A stretch of DNA of 64,000 nt from Cyclobacterium marinum DSM 745 (GCF_000222485.1 NC_015914.1:3640001-3704000); one strand, 5' to 3'. Positions 29,052 to 38,476 are shown, counted from the stretch's first letter. Notes: generated from the sequence alone by a model not told the origin. Numbers and translations: made by a program.

Positions 29052-29990
29052 ATGGACAAAGAAATAGAAAAAATAAAGGTTCTCATTATAGGATCAGGTC
29101 CTGCAGGCTATACTGCGGCTATTTATGCATCTCGAGCTGGGCTTTCCCCTGTAATGTATACAGGCGTTCAACCCGGTGGTCAGCTTACCATTACCAATGA
29201 CGTGGAGAATTATCCCGGTTACCCGGAAGGGGTCATGGGCCCTCAAATGATGGAAGATTTCAGAAAACAAGCAGAACGCTTTGGTACTGATGTGAGGTAT
29301 GGGGTAGTGACAGGCATAGATGCCGGAAAAAGACCTTTTAAAGTAATTGTGGATGAGGGAAAAACACTTCTTGCAGAAACTGTAATTATTTCTACCGGTG
29401 CATCTGCCAAATGGTTAGGTATAGAGAGTGAAACGAGACTTAACGGAAAAGGCGTTTCAGCTTGTGCTGTTTGTGATGGATTTTTCTTTAGAGGAAAAGA
29501 TGTGGCCATAGTAGGTGGGGGAGATACTGCTTGTGAAGAAGCCAGTTATTTGGCCAATATATGTAATAAGGTTTATATGTTGGTGAGAAGAGATGAACTT
29601 CGGGCTTCACAGATTATGCAGAATCGGGTGATGAAAAACCCTAAAATTGAAATTCTTTGGAACCATGAAACGGTTGAGATATTAGGTGATGAAGAAGTTA
29701 CCGGAGCTAAGGTAAGGGATCGAATTTCGGGTGAGGAGAAAGTCTTAGCAGTGGAAGCATTCTTTGTAGCCATAGGACATCAACCCAATACCGCTGTTTT
29801 TGAAAATCAAATTGATACTGACGAAAATGGCTATATACTTACCCAACCGGGGAGTACTAAAACCAATGTGCCTGGAGTGTTTGCTTGTGGTGATGCTCAG
29901 GATCACGAATACAGACAAGCGGTGACTGCCGCAGGTACAGGCTGTATGGCTGCATTGGACGCAGAAAGATTTTTGACTTCACAGGAATAG
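29052..29990 (+). CDS. trxB: Thioredoxin-disulfide reductase
   Basis: An NADPH-dependent flavoenzyme of 312 residues that reduces thioredoxin. FAD site GSGPAGYTAAIYASRAG at about 15-31; redox pair C138 and C141 in SACAVCDG; NADPH site GGGDTACEEASYL; C-terminal FAD motif GVFACGDAQD. Low-molecular-weight thiol homeostasis is also represented by bshB1 two genes downstream. Confidence 0.94.
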   Translation: MDKEIEKIKVLIIGSGPAGYTAAIYASRAGLSPVMYTGVQPGGQLTITNDVENYPGYPEGVMGPQMMEDFRKQAERFGTDVRYGVVTGIDAGKRPFKVIVDEGKTLLAETVIISTGASAKWLGIESETRLNGKGVSACAVCDGFFFRGKDVAIVGGGDTACEEASYLANICNKVYMLVRRDELRASQIMQNRVMKNPKIEILWNHETVEILGDEEVTGAKVRDRISGEEKVLAVEAFFVAIGHQPNTAVFENQIDTDENGYILTQPGSTKTNVPGVFACGDAQDHEYRQAVTAAGTGCMAALDAERFLTSQE

Positions 29991-30002
29991 GTCTAAAATT
30001 AT

Positions 30003-31034
30003 ATGAGTCTAAAAGAACGTTGGCTCTTGGTTCTTCTTCTTTTGACTTCCTTTAGCTTTGGTAGTTTTGCGCAAATTAAAAAAGGGAATAATCATAATAA
30101 TGGGGTTGTAGAACAAAACCTTGTGGTACCCTATGGTACACTTGATTTTGATGCTGATCAATATCGTAATGATTTAGAAAAGGCTACCGATGCTTTGATT
30201 TTCAAAGATGGTCTTGATCTCAAAAAACGCTTATCTCTTGTTAGTGAAAATCACGATGCTTTTATCTGGGCGCCCACTCATGTGATGGTGGAGGTAGCAG
30301 AGAAAGTGATGATTGATAGTATTTGGATTACTGCCTTTGAACATTATGGAAGCTGGGACAGTCATAAGATTAATAGTTATGATTTTGATCCGAGAGAATT
30401 TAAAGATACTATTCCTGTAACATTATATAACTCTTATTATGGTTCCGGATGGAGTGCGCCCTTAGAGCATACCAAAATTAATTCTGATTTTGGTAGAAGG
30501 CGCTACCGCTGGCACCATGGAATTGATTTAAAATTAAATACCGGTGATCCGGTGAGGTCTGTATTTGATGGTATCGTTCGCATTACTTCCTATGAGCGGT
30601 ATGGATACGGACATTATGTGGTGATAAGGCATAGAAATGGCCTTGAAACCATTTATGGGCACCTGTCCAAGAAAGAAGTTAAAGTTGGGCAAGAGATTAA
30701 AGCAGGTGACATCATTGGGCTTGGAGGAAGCACCGGTAGAAGTACAGGTCCCCATCTTCATTTTGAGATTCGGTACCAAGGGCTTTCCATTAATCCTACC
30801 GAAATTTTCGATTTTGAAATTGGAAGAATTAAGGCCCCGATTTATTCGATAACCGCTCAGAGTTTTGATCATGAGATAAAAATGAGAGAAGCAGTCTATC
30901 ATCGAATCAGGAGTGGAGACAACTTATCTGTCATTGCCCGGCGATATGGAGTTAGGGTAAGTCAAATTACCAGATTAAATGGCATTAGCACAAGAACCAT
31001 TCTCAAAATAGGAAGGCGCTTGCAAATACAATAA
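30003..31034 (+). CDS. Secreted M23 peptidase with LysM domain
   Basis: A cell-wall endopeptidase-like protein of 343 residues. Signal peptide at about 1-24 (SFSFGSFAQ). The M23 LytM domain at about 155-265 has the zinc motif HHGIDL, YGHLSKKEV, and HLHFEIRY. A C-terminal LysM (about 298-343, YHRIRSGDNLSVIARRYGV) binds peptidoglycan. Placing LysM after M23 is less common than before it. It follows trxB by 12 bases and is probably cotranscribed. Confidence 0.9.
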   Translation: MSLKERWLLVLLLLTSFSFGSFAQIKKGNNHNNGVVEQNLVVPYGTLDFDADQYRNDLEKATDALIFKDGLDLKKRLSLVSENHDAFIWAPTHVMVEVAEKVMIDSIWITAFEHYGSWDSHKINSYDFDPREFKDTIPVTLYNSYYGSGWSAPLEHTKINSDFGRRRYRWHHGIDLKLNTGDPVRSVFDGIVRITSYERYGYGHYVVIRHRNGLETIYGHLSKKEVKVGQEIKAGDIIGLGGSTGRSTGPHLHFEIRYQGLSINPTEIFDFEIGRIKAPIYSITAQSFDHEIKMREAVYHRIRSGDNLSVIARRYGVRVSQITRLNGISTRTILKIGRRLQIQ

Positions 31035-31063
31035 AAGTTATAGATTCATTGTAAAAGATAAAA

Positions 31064-31780
31064 ATGAAATTGGATATTTTGGCCATTGCTGCTCATCCGG
31101 ATGATATTGAGTTAGCATGTAGTGGTACCCTGGCGTCCCACAGAGATATGGGCTATAAGGTCGGTATATTGGACCTTACCAAGGGAGAGATGGGGACACG
31201 AGGCACCCCCGAAATTAGGATGCAAGAGGCTGAAGCTTCAGCAGAAATTTTGGGACTAAGTGCCCGCGAAAATTTGGGGTTTAAGGACATTTACTTTAAA
31301 GATGACTTGGATCATCAAACAGCTATAGCTAAGGTAATTCGTAAATACAAGCCTGAAATTGTGCTTGCCAATGCCGTAAGAGACAGGCATCCGGATCATG
31401 GTAAAGGTGGAAGTTTGGCTTCTCATGCCTGTTTCATAAGTGGGTTGAGAAAATTAGAGACAGCAATAGATGGAGTGCCTCAAGAAGTTTGGCGTCCAAA
31501 GTTTGTTTACCATTATATTCAAAACGAATTTATAGAACCTGATCTGGTTGTTGATATCTCAGATTATTGGGAGACTAAAAAGGAGAGTATTCTTGCTTTT
31601 AAATCTCAGTTTCATGATCCTAATTCCAAAGAACCGGAAAGCTTTATTTCAAGGCCTGAATTTCTGGACTTTATTGAAGCAAGAGCTCGTGAATTAGGAC
31701 ATAAGATCAATGTGAAGTTTGGAGAAGGCTTTACTGTGGAAAGAGTTGCCGGAGTGAAGGACCTTTTCAATCTTATTTGA
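31064..31780 (+). CDS. bshB1: Bacillithiol biosynthesis deacetylase
   Basis: It removes the acetyl group from GlcNAc-malate in bacillithiol synthesis. The protein has 238 residues of the LmbE/PIG-L fold, with zinc motif AAHPDDIELACSGT and a second His in RDRHPDHGKG. The TKGEMGTRGTPEIR stretch is typical of BshB1. BshA and BshC are not in the window; they are normally encoded elsewhere in Bacteroidota. Confidence 0.9.
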   Translation: MKLDILAIAAHPDDIELACSGTLASHRDMGYKVGILDLTKGEMGTRGTPEIRMQEAEASAEILGLSARENLGFKDIYFKDDLDHQTAIAKVIRKYKPEIVLANAVRDRHPDHGKGGSLASHACFISGLRKLETAIDGVPQEVWRPKFVYHYIQNEFIEPDLVVDISDYWETKKESILAFKSQFHDPNSKEPESFISRPEFLDFIEARARELGHKINVKFGEGFTVERVAGVKDLFNLI

Positions 31781-32077
31781 TTACAAAATTAGATAACCAA
31801 ACATGATATAGTAAATGTACTTTACATGTTTGGGTATTTTTATGTCGGATCGTTTAAACCGGATTATGTAATAGAATTCGTGATAGCCTGTCCCGTGTTT
31901 ACGGGAAGTGTTGCAATCGCAAGAAAATCAGGCTGTTTAGAGATTTTAGTATAGCACCGCAATAGTGAAATTGAAAACAGCAACGAAGTGGCTGATTTTG
32001 AAGCGATTTCAGCACGTAATAGATTGTTTATTGCATATTTCGGGTTTAAGCCTACTTTTTCGGTGTGTCTGTAAAAA
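31781..32077. other. Intergenic region with repeat-like sequence between bshB1 and pdxH
   Basis: Just under 300 bases between converging genes. It contains a CCCGT-GTTT-ACGGG hairpin (31892-31905) without a T-tract, and an AT-poor block that differs in texture from its neighbours. One frame of 104 codons crosses into pdxH on the minus strand but has no recognisable features. I read it as a degenerate dispersed repeat. Confidence 0.4.
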
Positions 32078-32716
32078 CTACGGGGCCAAACGTGCTTTCC
32101 TCCACTGCTGTTCTCCTTCTTCCCTTCGGTACAAAACCCTGTCATGGAGTCTGGCAGGCCTGCCTTGCCAAAATTCAATGGTTGAAGGAATTAACCGGTA
32201 CCCGCCCCAATGTTCCGGTCTCACAATAGGTTCTGATTGAAACCTTTCCTCAACTTTTTGTTGTCTTTCTTCAAGGAAAATTCGGTTGGGAATAACTTCA
32301 CTTTGGGGGCTTGTCCATGCTCCTAATTGACTTTGAATGGGTCTGCTTTTAAAATATTCATCAGATTCCTCAGCTGAGGTTTTGGAAATAAGTCCCTCAA
32401 TCCTTACTTGTCTTTCCAGTTCTGGCCAGAAAAAGGTCAAAGAAGCATTAGGGTTTTTGGTAAGTTGCTTTCCTTTATTGCTGGAGTAGTTGGTAAAAAA
32501 AACAAACCCTTCATCAGCCCCTTTTAACAAGACAATTCTCCCGGAAGGTTGGCCATTTTCATTTACGGTACACAAATGCATGGCGGTTGGTTCATTTACT
32601 TTTGCTGTCAAAGCTTCAGATAACCATACTTTGAATTGTTCCAAAGGGTTCTTGTTTGTCTCATTTAAGTTCAATTTCTTAGAAGAATATTCTATTCTTA
32701 TGTCTGCTAAATTCAT
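32078..32716 (-). CDS. pdxH: Pyridoxamine 5'-phosphate oxidase
   Basis: This FMN enzyme of 212 residues makes pyridoxal 5'-phosphate. FMN-binding strands include SGRIVLLKG and [13 protein letters not shown]; the C terminus has the family signature [14 protein letters not shown] and ends at RLAP as expected. Start at [10 protein letters not shown]. It is monocistronic and convergent with bshB1. Confidence 0.94.
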   Translation of the reverse strand: MNLADIRIEYSSKKLNLNETNKNPLEQFKVWLSEALTAKVNEPTAMHLCTVNENGQPSGRIVLLKGADEGFVFFTNYSSNKGKQLTKNPNASLTFFWPELERQVRIEGLISKTSAEESDEYFKSRPIQSQLGAWTSPQSEVIPNRIFLEERQQKVEERFQSEPIVRPEHWGGYRLIPSTIEFWQGRPARLHDRVLYRREEGEQQWRKARLAP

Positions 32717-32814
32717 TTTATCTTTATTTGTAGCTGAAATTTAAGTTTGGATTACAAATATATTGGTTTTAAGATTTTTTGCTTTATATTAATGCCTCGT
32801 ATAAATCACAGTTG

Positions 32815-33384
32815 ATGGATAATAGGTCCAATATAATGCCAAAATCAGGAAGTTTGTTGATTTCTGAACCTTTCCTACAAGATGAGAATTTTGTTAGGTC
32901 AGTTGTTCTTTTGTGTGAAAATAATGAGTTGGGTTCTTTTGGTTTGGTACTGAATAAGCTGTCTATTTTCAAATTAGATGAACTTTTGGAAGATTGTGAA
33001 CTTACAAATAAGGAGGTTTATGTGGGTGGCCCGGTGGAGCAAAATACGCTTCATTTTATCTATTGTGGAGAGCAGCTTCTAGAAGATAGTGTGGCTTTAG
33101 GAGACCAGCTGTGGTGGGGAGGTGATTTTAATGAATTGATAGGCAAATACAAGTCAGGCTTGGTTGATATTACAAATTTTCGTTTTTTCTTAGGTTATTC
33201 AGGATGGGAAGAAGGGCAATTAAGTGAAGAGTTGGATGAGAAAACATGGATTGTTTGTGACAATAGCCATACTAAAAAGATCTTTAAAGTTGCTCCGGAT
33301 GAATTATGGCGCGTAATTTTAAAGAATATGGGGGGCGATTTCCAAGTATTGGCAAATTATCCGATTGACCCAAGACTAAATTAG
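32815..33384 (+). CDS. YqgE/AlgH family protein
   Basis: A 189-residue protein from the ATG at 32815. A TTG 12 codons earlier and an ATG at 32836 (MPKSGSLLIS) are alternatives; the family usually starts close to the latter. Motifs GSLLISEPFLQDENF and VVLLCENNELGSFGLVLNK match UPF0301/AlgH, whose molecular role is unsettled. Confidence 0.85.
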   Translation: MDNRSNIMPKSGSLLISEPFLQDENFVRSVVLLCENNELGSFGLVLNKLSIFKLDELLEDCELTNKEVYVGGPVEQNTLHFIYCGEQLLEDSVALGDQLWWGGDFNELIGKYKSGLVDITNFRFFLGYSGWEEGQLSEELDEKTWIVCDNSHTKKIFKVAPDELWRVILKNMGGDFQVLANYPIDPRLN

Positions 33385-33443
33385 CTCAAAATTGCTACTT
33401 TTGTTTAGCATGGATTGAATTACGCAGGAATATTTTAAATATT

Positions 33444-35477
33444 ATGGATAACGAGAAAGAAATGTCTGAAAATGCAGACAAGGTTACTGAAGAATTGGCA
33501 AATAGTCAAAAATCAGGAGTTGAAGCATCTAAGGAGAAGCAGGAAACACCAAACAGTGATGTGACAGGTGAAAATTCTCCAAAAGATCAAGAGAATGTGG
33601 TGGATCCTTCCGTGGTGTCAAATGATACACAGGAAGATGCAGTTGCTGAGAAACCAAAAGAGACCAAAGAAGAGGCTTCTTCAGACAAAATTGAGACCCC
33701 TGCGACTCCAATTGAAACCAGTCCGGCAGCTAAAGAGGAATCGGAAGAAAGTGAAGATGAGGAAGAAGAGTTTGATTTTCATAATTATACCAAGCCTCAA
33801 CTAATCAAAGCCCTTAAAGATTTTGTACAAGAGCAGAATTTTGTACGCAGAGATGGCTTGGTACAAGAAATAAAAAATCAATACGACGAATACTATCTAA
33901 AAGAGCAAGAACAAGCCCTTGATCAATTTCTTAAAGAAGGAGGAGAAAAAGATGGCTTTGTATATAGGGGAACGGATGAAGACCGTGAGTTTTTCGCTTC
34001 CTACCAATTATTTAAAGAGAAAAAACACCAGCAATACAAAGACCTTGAAAAGTCCAAGGAAAAGAATGCCAATGACAAAAACCTTATCCTAGATCAGTTA
34101 AGAGAAATTGTGGATGGGGAAGAAACTACCAATAGCATTGAGACCATTAAAAAGATCCAAGATGAATGGAAAAAGATAGGTCCTGTCCCACACAGTCAAA
34201 ATAAAAATCTGTGGGCTTCTTATAATGCTTTAATGGATAGGTTTTATGACAACCGGAGTATATACTTTGAGCTGAAAGAGCTAGATAGGAAAAAGAACTT
34301 GGACAGTAAACTAGACCTATGCAGCAAAGCAGAGGCTTTGTCCAAGGTTGAGGATGTGAAGGAAGCCATTAAAAGTTTGAATGACCTACATGAAGAATTC
34401 AAACATATCGGCCCTGTTCCTAGGGAAGATCAAGAAGCATTATGGCAACGTTTTAAAAGCGCTTCCGATGCTGTTTACAACAAACGTAAGGCTTATTATG
34501 ACAGTCAACGAGAAGTTTTCAAGGCCAATCAAGTACTAAAAGAGAAGCTAATTGAAAAATTAGAAGAATTTAAGTCTTTTAAAGCTGAAAAAATTAGAGA
34601 TTGGAACACAAAAACCAAAGAAATTCTTGCCCTTCAAAAAGAGTGGGAGGCCATTGGTCCCGTGCCTAGGGAAGCAGGCAAAGAGATCAACAAAACTTTT
34701 TGGGGGCTGTTCAAGCAGTTTTTTCACCATAAAAATTTATTCTTCAAAGAATTAGATGAAATAAGGCAACAAAATAAAGAAAAGGCTGAAAAGTTAATTG
34801 AAAGTGCTGAGGCCTATTTGGACAGTACAGACTGGAAAAATTCTTCCAATGAGTTAATACAATTACAGAAGCAGTGGAAGGAATTGGGGCCTATGCCTGA
34901 AAAATTCCGCGATGATCTTTACAACCGCTTTAAAAAGGCCTGTGACACCTTCTTCGATAACAGGAGGAATGCAAACAAGGAAAACAACAAGGCCTTTGAA
35001 GAAAATCTTTTGGCCAAAGAGAAGGTTTGTCAAGAGATCTTAGAGGCTGCAAAGGATGAAACCCAAACAAGCGCAGAAAACCTTGAAAGGCTTATTCAAG
35101 CGTATAATGAAATAGGTTTTGTGCCGCGGAAGAGCATGAAGGATATTTCCAATAAATTCAATAGTGCTGTCAACGAATATGTTTCCAAACTAGAGCTTGA
35201 AGGGGAGAGTAAGGATGATTTTCTATTCAGACTTAACCTCAACAAACTACAGGCAGATCCGAATAGCAATAAAGTACTGAATAAAAAGGAGCACGGAATC
35301 CGCAGACAGATTACTGATTTGGAAAATAACATTACTTTGTGGAGAAATAATTTGGAGTTTTTTGCAGCTTCAAAAACGGCAGATAAGCTAAAAGATCAAT
35401 TTGAAGAGAAGATTGAAAAGGCAGAGCTGGAAGTGGATAAACTGAAAAAGAAACTTTCAATTATCAGAGAATTTTAA
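33444..35477 (+). CDS. DUF349 repeat protein
   Basis: The 677-residue protein has an acidic, low-complexity N terminus (about 1-115, rich in Glu, Lys and Ser) and then at least five DUF349 helical repeats. Each repeat has a W/Y-x-x-IGPVP-like turn: WKKIGPVP, FKHIGPVP, WEAIGPVP, WKELGPMP and YNEIGFVP, with a long coiled-coil helix at the C terminus. No enzyme motif is seen. DUF349 proteins are common in Bacteroidota; a role in nucleic-acid or translation-related processes has been proposed for some but is not evident here. tRNA-Thr follows. Confidence 0.88.
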   Translation: MDNEKEMSENADKVTEELANSQKSGVEASKEKQETPNSDVTGENSPKDQENVVDPSVVSNDTQEDAVAEKPKETKEEASSDKIETPATPIETSPAAKEESEESEDEEEEFDFHNYTKPQLIKALKDFVQEQNFVRRDGLVQEIKNQYDEYYLKEQEQALDQFLKEGGEKDGFVYRGTDEDREFFASYQLFKEKKHQQYKDLEKSKEKNANDKNLILDQLREIVDGEETTNSIETIKKIQDEWKKIGPVPHSQNKNLWASYNALMDRFYDNRSIYFELKELDRKKNLDSKLDLCSKAEALSKVEDVKEAIKSLNDLHEEFKHIGPVPREDQEALWQRFKSASDAVYNKRKAYYDSQREVFKANQVLKEKLIEKLEEFKSFKAEKIRDWNTKTKEILALQKEWEAIGPVPREAGKEINKTFWGLFKQFFHHKNLFFKELDEIRQQNKEKAEKLIESAEAYLDSTDWKNSSNELIQLQKQWKELGPMPEKFRDDLYNRFKKACDTFFDNRRNANKENNKAFEENLLAKEKVCQEILEAAKDETQTSAENLERLIQAYNEIGFVPRKSMKDISNKFNSAVNEYVSKLELEGESKDDFLFRLNLNKLQADPNSNKVLNKKEHGIRRQITDLENNITLWRNNLEFFAASKTADKLKDQFEEKIEKAELEVDKLKKKLSIIREF

Positions 35478-35531
35478 TTCCTTCACTATGAGTAAAATAG
35501 GGGTTTTGTTAGAAAATTCTTCTCAAAAGTT

Positions 35532-35562
35532 TTGATTTCATAGGAGTATAAAACTATATTTG
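35532..35562 (+). promoter_or_regulatory. Promoter of tRNA-Thr
   Basis: TTG (35532-35534), a 20-base spacer and TATATTTG (35555-35562) form the best match in the window to the Bacteroidota promoter. The predicted start lies about 55 bases before the tRNA. Confidence 0.8.
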
Positions 35563-35625
35563 CACTCGCAATCAGGGAAAAAGCCTTCCTGATAACACTT
35601 TTAAAAGGGTGTATTTATAAAAGAA

Positions 35626-35701
<76 letters not shown>

Positions 35702-35711
35702 GATTATCAAG

Positions 35712-35744
35712 CCCTTACAGGATATTTCTTGTAAGGGTTTTTTT
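35712..35744 (+). terminator. tRNA-Thr terminator supplied by the element
   Basis: CCCTTACA (35712-35719) pairs with TGTAAGGG (35730-35737) around GGATATTTCT, then a T-run. The terminator beyond attR has a nearly identical loop (GGATACATCT) but a different, still paired stem. Confidence 0.88.
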
Positions 35745-35768
35745 ATTTGCACACCATTTGCACAAAAA
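35745..35768. repeat. Left arm-type repeat, TTTGCACA pair
   Basis: Two TTTGCACA boxes in direct orientation 11 bases apart. The same 24-bp block is found unchanged at 43288-43311 near the other end, in the same orientation. Probable integrase arm-binding sites. Confidence 0.7.
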
Positions 35769-36057
35769 GAGGGTCTTAGCCCTTCTTTATTGTAGTGTTT
35801 TGCATAAATAAATCCGTAAAATTAGAGTTTTGTTTTAATTCCGTAATTGTTTTAAATCATTAGTAGTAGAAATATTTTTTTGATCAAATTTTGGCAGACG
35901 CTTGATTTTTATTTAATTAATTTTGTAATTCAAATATTATTTTTTTCAGCCATTAAAAAATGGTCTGAAATCCTATAAAAATACTAACGATAGTATCAAA
36001 GTGGATTTTTAGAATCCTGTTTTTGTTACTTGCTTCTACTTTCTAATTTTAAGAACC
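35769..36057. other. AT-rich left end of the element
   Basis: No gene is visible. TAATTTTG at 35918-35925 resembles a -7 box for the cargo gene, but the start codon is over 130 bases away. A short inverted repeat CCATT...AATGG lies near 35950-35962. Confidence 0.35.
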
Positions 36058-36540
36058 ATGAAAAAGCCATCTAAACCTTGGTACAAAAAATGGTGGGCTA
36101 TAACTTTGTTCATCTTTCTCACCTTAATAATAATCGGATCATTATCTGATAGTGAAGATTCATCAAATTCAAAAAATGGGCTAACACCCTCAACTGAAAA
36201 CGAAACAAAAAATCGTTGTGAAGATGTCCCAGATTCCATTGCTCAACGTCTTATATTTGGTTTAAATACCGATGGCATCACTCTACGTAATGTGAAAGTT
36301 GTTAAATCTAAAGATTTTGAAAGCGTTTATTTTATTAGTGGAGATCTTCAAGGTCCTGGATTAGAGGGTGAAAATGATATTGCCACATTCGCCACGAATA
36401 GATTAGATAATAGTGGTTTGTTTTTTTCAGTAAATTATGTTGCTGAAGAATTCTCTGACTGGCCCTTAGGTAGTAAAACTGATTTTAATTTAAGTATGAA
36501 CGATGACGGCGCACAAGAATCAAAGGATTGTGTTAATTAA
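36058..36540 (+). CDS. Membrane-anchored cargo protein of unknown function
   Basis: The protein has 160 residues: a basic N terminus, one transmembrane segment (about 12-29) and an extracytoplasmic domain starting with a Ser/Asn-rich linker. The domain holds two Cys (in NRCEDVP and KDCVN) that could form a disulfide, and YFISGDLQGPGLEGENDIATFATN. I do not recognise a named family. It is the only element gene on the plus strand, at the position where satellites often carry cargo. Whether it acts in defence, immunity or host fitness cannot be told. Confidence 0.75.
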   Translation: MKKPSKPWYKKWWAITLFIFLTLIIIGSLSDSEDSSNSKNGLTPSTENETKNRCEDVPDSIAQRLIFGLNTDGITLRNVKVVKSKDFESVYFISGDLQGPGLEGENDIATFATNRLDNSGLFFSVNYVAEEFSDWPLGSKTDFNLSMNDDGAQESKDCVN

Positions 36541-36549
36541 TTGTTAAAT

Positions 36550-36768
36550 TCAAACCCATTCAATCCCAGGAAAAGAATGACCATATACCCGGCTTATCAG
36601 TCTCCTTTTTTGTTCCTGCTGCTTTCGTTGCTCCTCATTGAAATAAATCCACTCGCTGGGAGTTATGGCTATGCCATGCTTTAATAAAAACCCCATCTCC
36701 TTTTTGGAAATTGATTTTTCCAGGTAGGCTTTCAGGATTTTCGCCTTATCTTTTCGGGAAACTGTCAT
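36550..36768 (-). CDS. Small basic protein, paralogue of the next gene
   Basis: 72 residues, last gene of the element's minus-strand operon. The core KAKILKAYLEKSISKKEMGF resembles KFSILKALKIGLLSKKEARI of the 71-residue protein encoded just upstream (36773-36988), suggesting gene duplication. It contains the helix-loop SKKE and a basic middle (EQRKQQEQKRR). The function is unknown; DNA binding is possible. Confidence 0.6.
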   Translation of the reverse strand: MTVSRKDKAKILKAYLEKSISKKEMGFLLKHGIAITPSEWIYFNEEQRKQQEQKRRLISRVYGHSFPGIEWV

Positions 36769-36772
36769 CTAA

Positions 36773-36988
36773 TCAAATTTCTCCATTTCCTAAACTAATT
36801 ATATTGGTGAAATACTTTTTCATGGAAGGCACTTTATGAAGTATGTTGCAAATAGGATCTGGATTTCCATTTGTGGACAAATCCAGCTTTACAATTCCCT
36901 TTGCCCTTATCAGGATCCTTGCTTCTTTCTTGGATAACAGGCCAATTTTTAAAGCTTTCAGAATACTAAATTTAGCTTCCTTATTCAT
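36773..36988 (-). CDS. Small basic protein, paralogue of the previous gene
   Basis: 71 residues. Shares the ILKA-x(6)-SKKEA-x(3)-L pattern with its neighbour at 36550-36768. It overlaps the DUF5681 gene by eight bases and is four bases from the next gene, so all three are probably translated from one message. Confidence 0.6.
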   Translation of the reverse strand: MNKEAKFSILKALKIGLLSKKEARILIRAKGIVKLDLSTNGNPDPICNILHKVPSMKKYFTNIISLGNGEI

Positions 36989-37265
36989 TCGTAATCCTAT
37001 CTATCAATTTATCCAAATCCTCCTCTGTCATGCTGTCCAGGTCTATTTCTGTGTTGTGCGTGGTGCTTTGTAGTTTTGGTAATAGATACGGCAATAAATC
37101 GGATATAAATTTTAATCGGTCCTTTGGTTCCAATATTTCCAGATCCTTTTGGATGGTCTGATAGTTGTCATCGAATAATTTTTGAAGGAGTCCCCTAACT
37201 TCTGTATTAATTTTGTTCTTTGCGCCCTTTGGCTTTCCCGGATTTCCTTTTTCAAACTTTCCCAT
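36981..37265 (-). CDS. DUF5681-type protein, possible terminase small subunit-like
   Basis: The protein has 94 residues. The N terminus FEKGNPGKPKGAKNK is the glycine- and lysine-rich signature of DUF5681, often found beside phage terminase genes. The rest is helical (LLQKLFDDNYQTI, LPYLLPKL). Phage satellites commonly encode a small terminase subunit to redirect packaging, so that role is plausible but not shown. There is no large subunit in the element. Confidence 0.6.
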   Translation of the reverse strand: MGKFEKGNPGKPKGAKNKINTEVRGLLQKLFDDNYQTIQKDLEILEPKDRLKFISDLLPYLLPKLQSTTHNTEIDLDSMTEEDLDKLIDRITNE

Positions 37266-37321
37266 GATTCCCGTATTTGTCCCGTAATTTACGGAAATTA
37301 TTTCAGGTAGTCATGGTTTGA

Positions 37322-38476
37322 TCAATAGCCGTATTCCCTTCTATATTCTCCAAGAATTTTTTGGACTGATTGTATCTTGTTTTCAGGAATAAAGTGATTT
37401 CTAATTTCGTCCCTAAACTTCGATTCCTTTGCTCGCTCTCTTCTAATTCCCTGGATAACCTGGTAAATCTTTTTTGATAGATCCTTAATTTCTGTTTCAA
37501 GTCTAATTTCCTCATCTTCTTCAATACACTTTTTTTGCTCTAAAATAAAAGGTTTTTGTGGAGGCTCATTTGCTTCATTTGCTACATTATCCGATTCCCA
37601 TTTGAGAAAATAGTCCGCAATATCAAGGGCCTGGATCTTCTCCTCCACCGTTGCCCGTGTCTCCAAATAATTGGATACCTGGATAGAAACGCCTGGCAGG
37701 TCATCCGTTAATTGCTTTGCGAAGTTTGTCCACATCTCATAACAATTAAATTTATCGCCTGGCTTTGTGAGGTCGGGAAAGAGGATAATATCCCTATCGC
37801 TTAGATATTTGAATTTACCAACCTTCAAACCTGCTTTCCCTCCGGTAGCTAGCCAAATGAAGTCAGGCTTTAAAATACTGGCAATAATGGCCGTTTTTTC
37901 GCTCTCCACTATCGCAACGGGTTTATACATTGGTTCGGATCGTATCAAATGGGCTCCAAAGAGGCATTGATTAAGATTGAAGTCCTCCAGTTTCAAAACA
38001 CTATGTACCCATGAATTTTTGTTTTGTCGCTTTCCCGTGGAGGAGTCGTAAAGCATTATTTTACCGCTTCGGATCTTGTGGCCTTCGTCAATTTGCCAAA
38101 AGATATTCGAGCCGGGCCATCTCTTCGAAGTTCCTATTTTATATGCCTCTACCGCCTGCATGGCTTTTGCTTTCCCAAACCTGTATATTAGGAATTGCAC
38201 AAAGTTGTTTTGCCCGTAACCTTTGAGGCTGGCATCCAATTTTTTTGGATCAATAAAAGAAATTTGCTTTGGTGGTGGAGGTAGATAGGGCCTTTGGTCG
38301 CTCTTTCCCTCATCCTCGTTTTTCTCTTCCATTGGAATAAAAGTTTGATCGCATGAATGACAATACCCTTTGTCTACAAATCCTACATAAGGGGCAAACT
38401 TTCCATCTCTATTTGATTTTCCACACGGGCAACATTTTACCCGGGTCCGCTTCTTTTCAAAAATGAGTTTTTCCAT
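37322..38476 (-). CDS. Zinc-finger/TOPRIM primase-like protein (DUF6371-type)
   Basis: From the ATG at 38476 the protein has 384 residues; starts at 38494 or 38506 are also possible. The N terminus has a zinc-finger pattern: CCPCGKSN followed by CHSCDQTF. Near the middle, AIVESEKTAIIAS and ILFPDLTKPGD fit the TOPRIM acid pattern of primases. The C-terminal quarter is a charged helical region. The combination suggests a primase acting with the SF3 helicase two genes upstream. It overlaps the preceding small gene. Confidence 0.7.
   Translation of the reverse strand: MEKLIFEKKRTRVKCCPCGKSNRDGKFAPYVGFVDKGYCHSCDQTFIPMEEKNEDEGKSDQRPYLPPPPKQISFIDPKKLDASLKGYGQNNFVQFLIYRFGKAKAMQAVEAYKIGTSKRWPGSNIFWQIDEGHKIRSGKIMLYDSSTGKRQNKNSWVHSVLKLEDFNLNQCLFGAHLIRSEPMYKPVAIVESEKTAIIASILKPDFIWLATGGKAGLKVGKFKYLSDRDIILFPDLTKPGDKFNCYEMWTNFAKQLTDDLPGVSIQVSNYLETRATVEEKIQALDIADYFLKWESDNVANEANEPPQKPFILEQKKCIEEDEEIRLETEIKDLSKKIYQVIQGIRRERAKESKFRDEIRNHFIPENKIQSVQKILGEYRREYGY

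Noticed and set aside
31864..32178. 104-codon minus-strand frame across the pdxH end
   Set aside because: It overlaps pdxH in another frame and includes repeat-like sequence.
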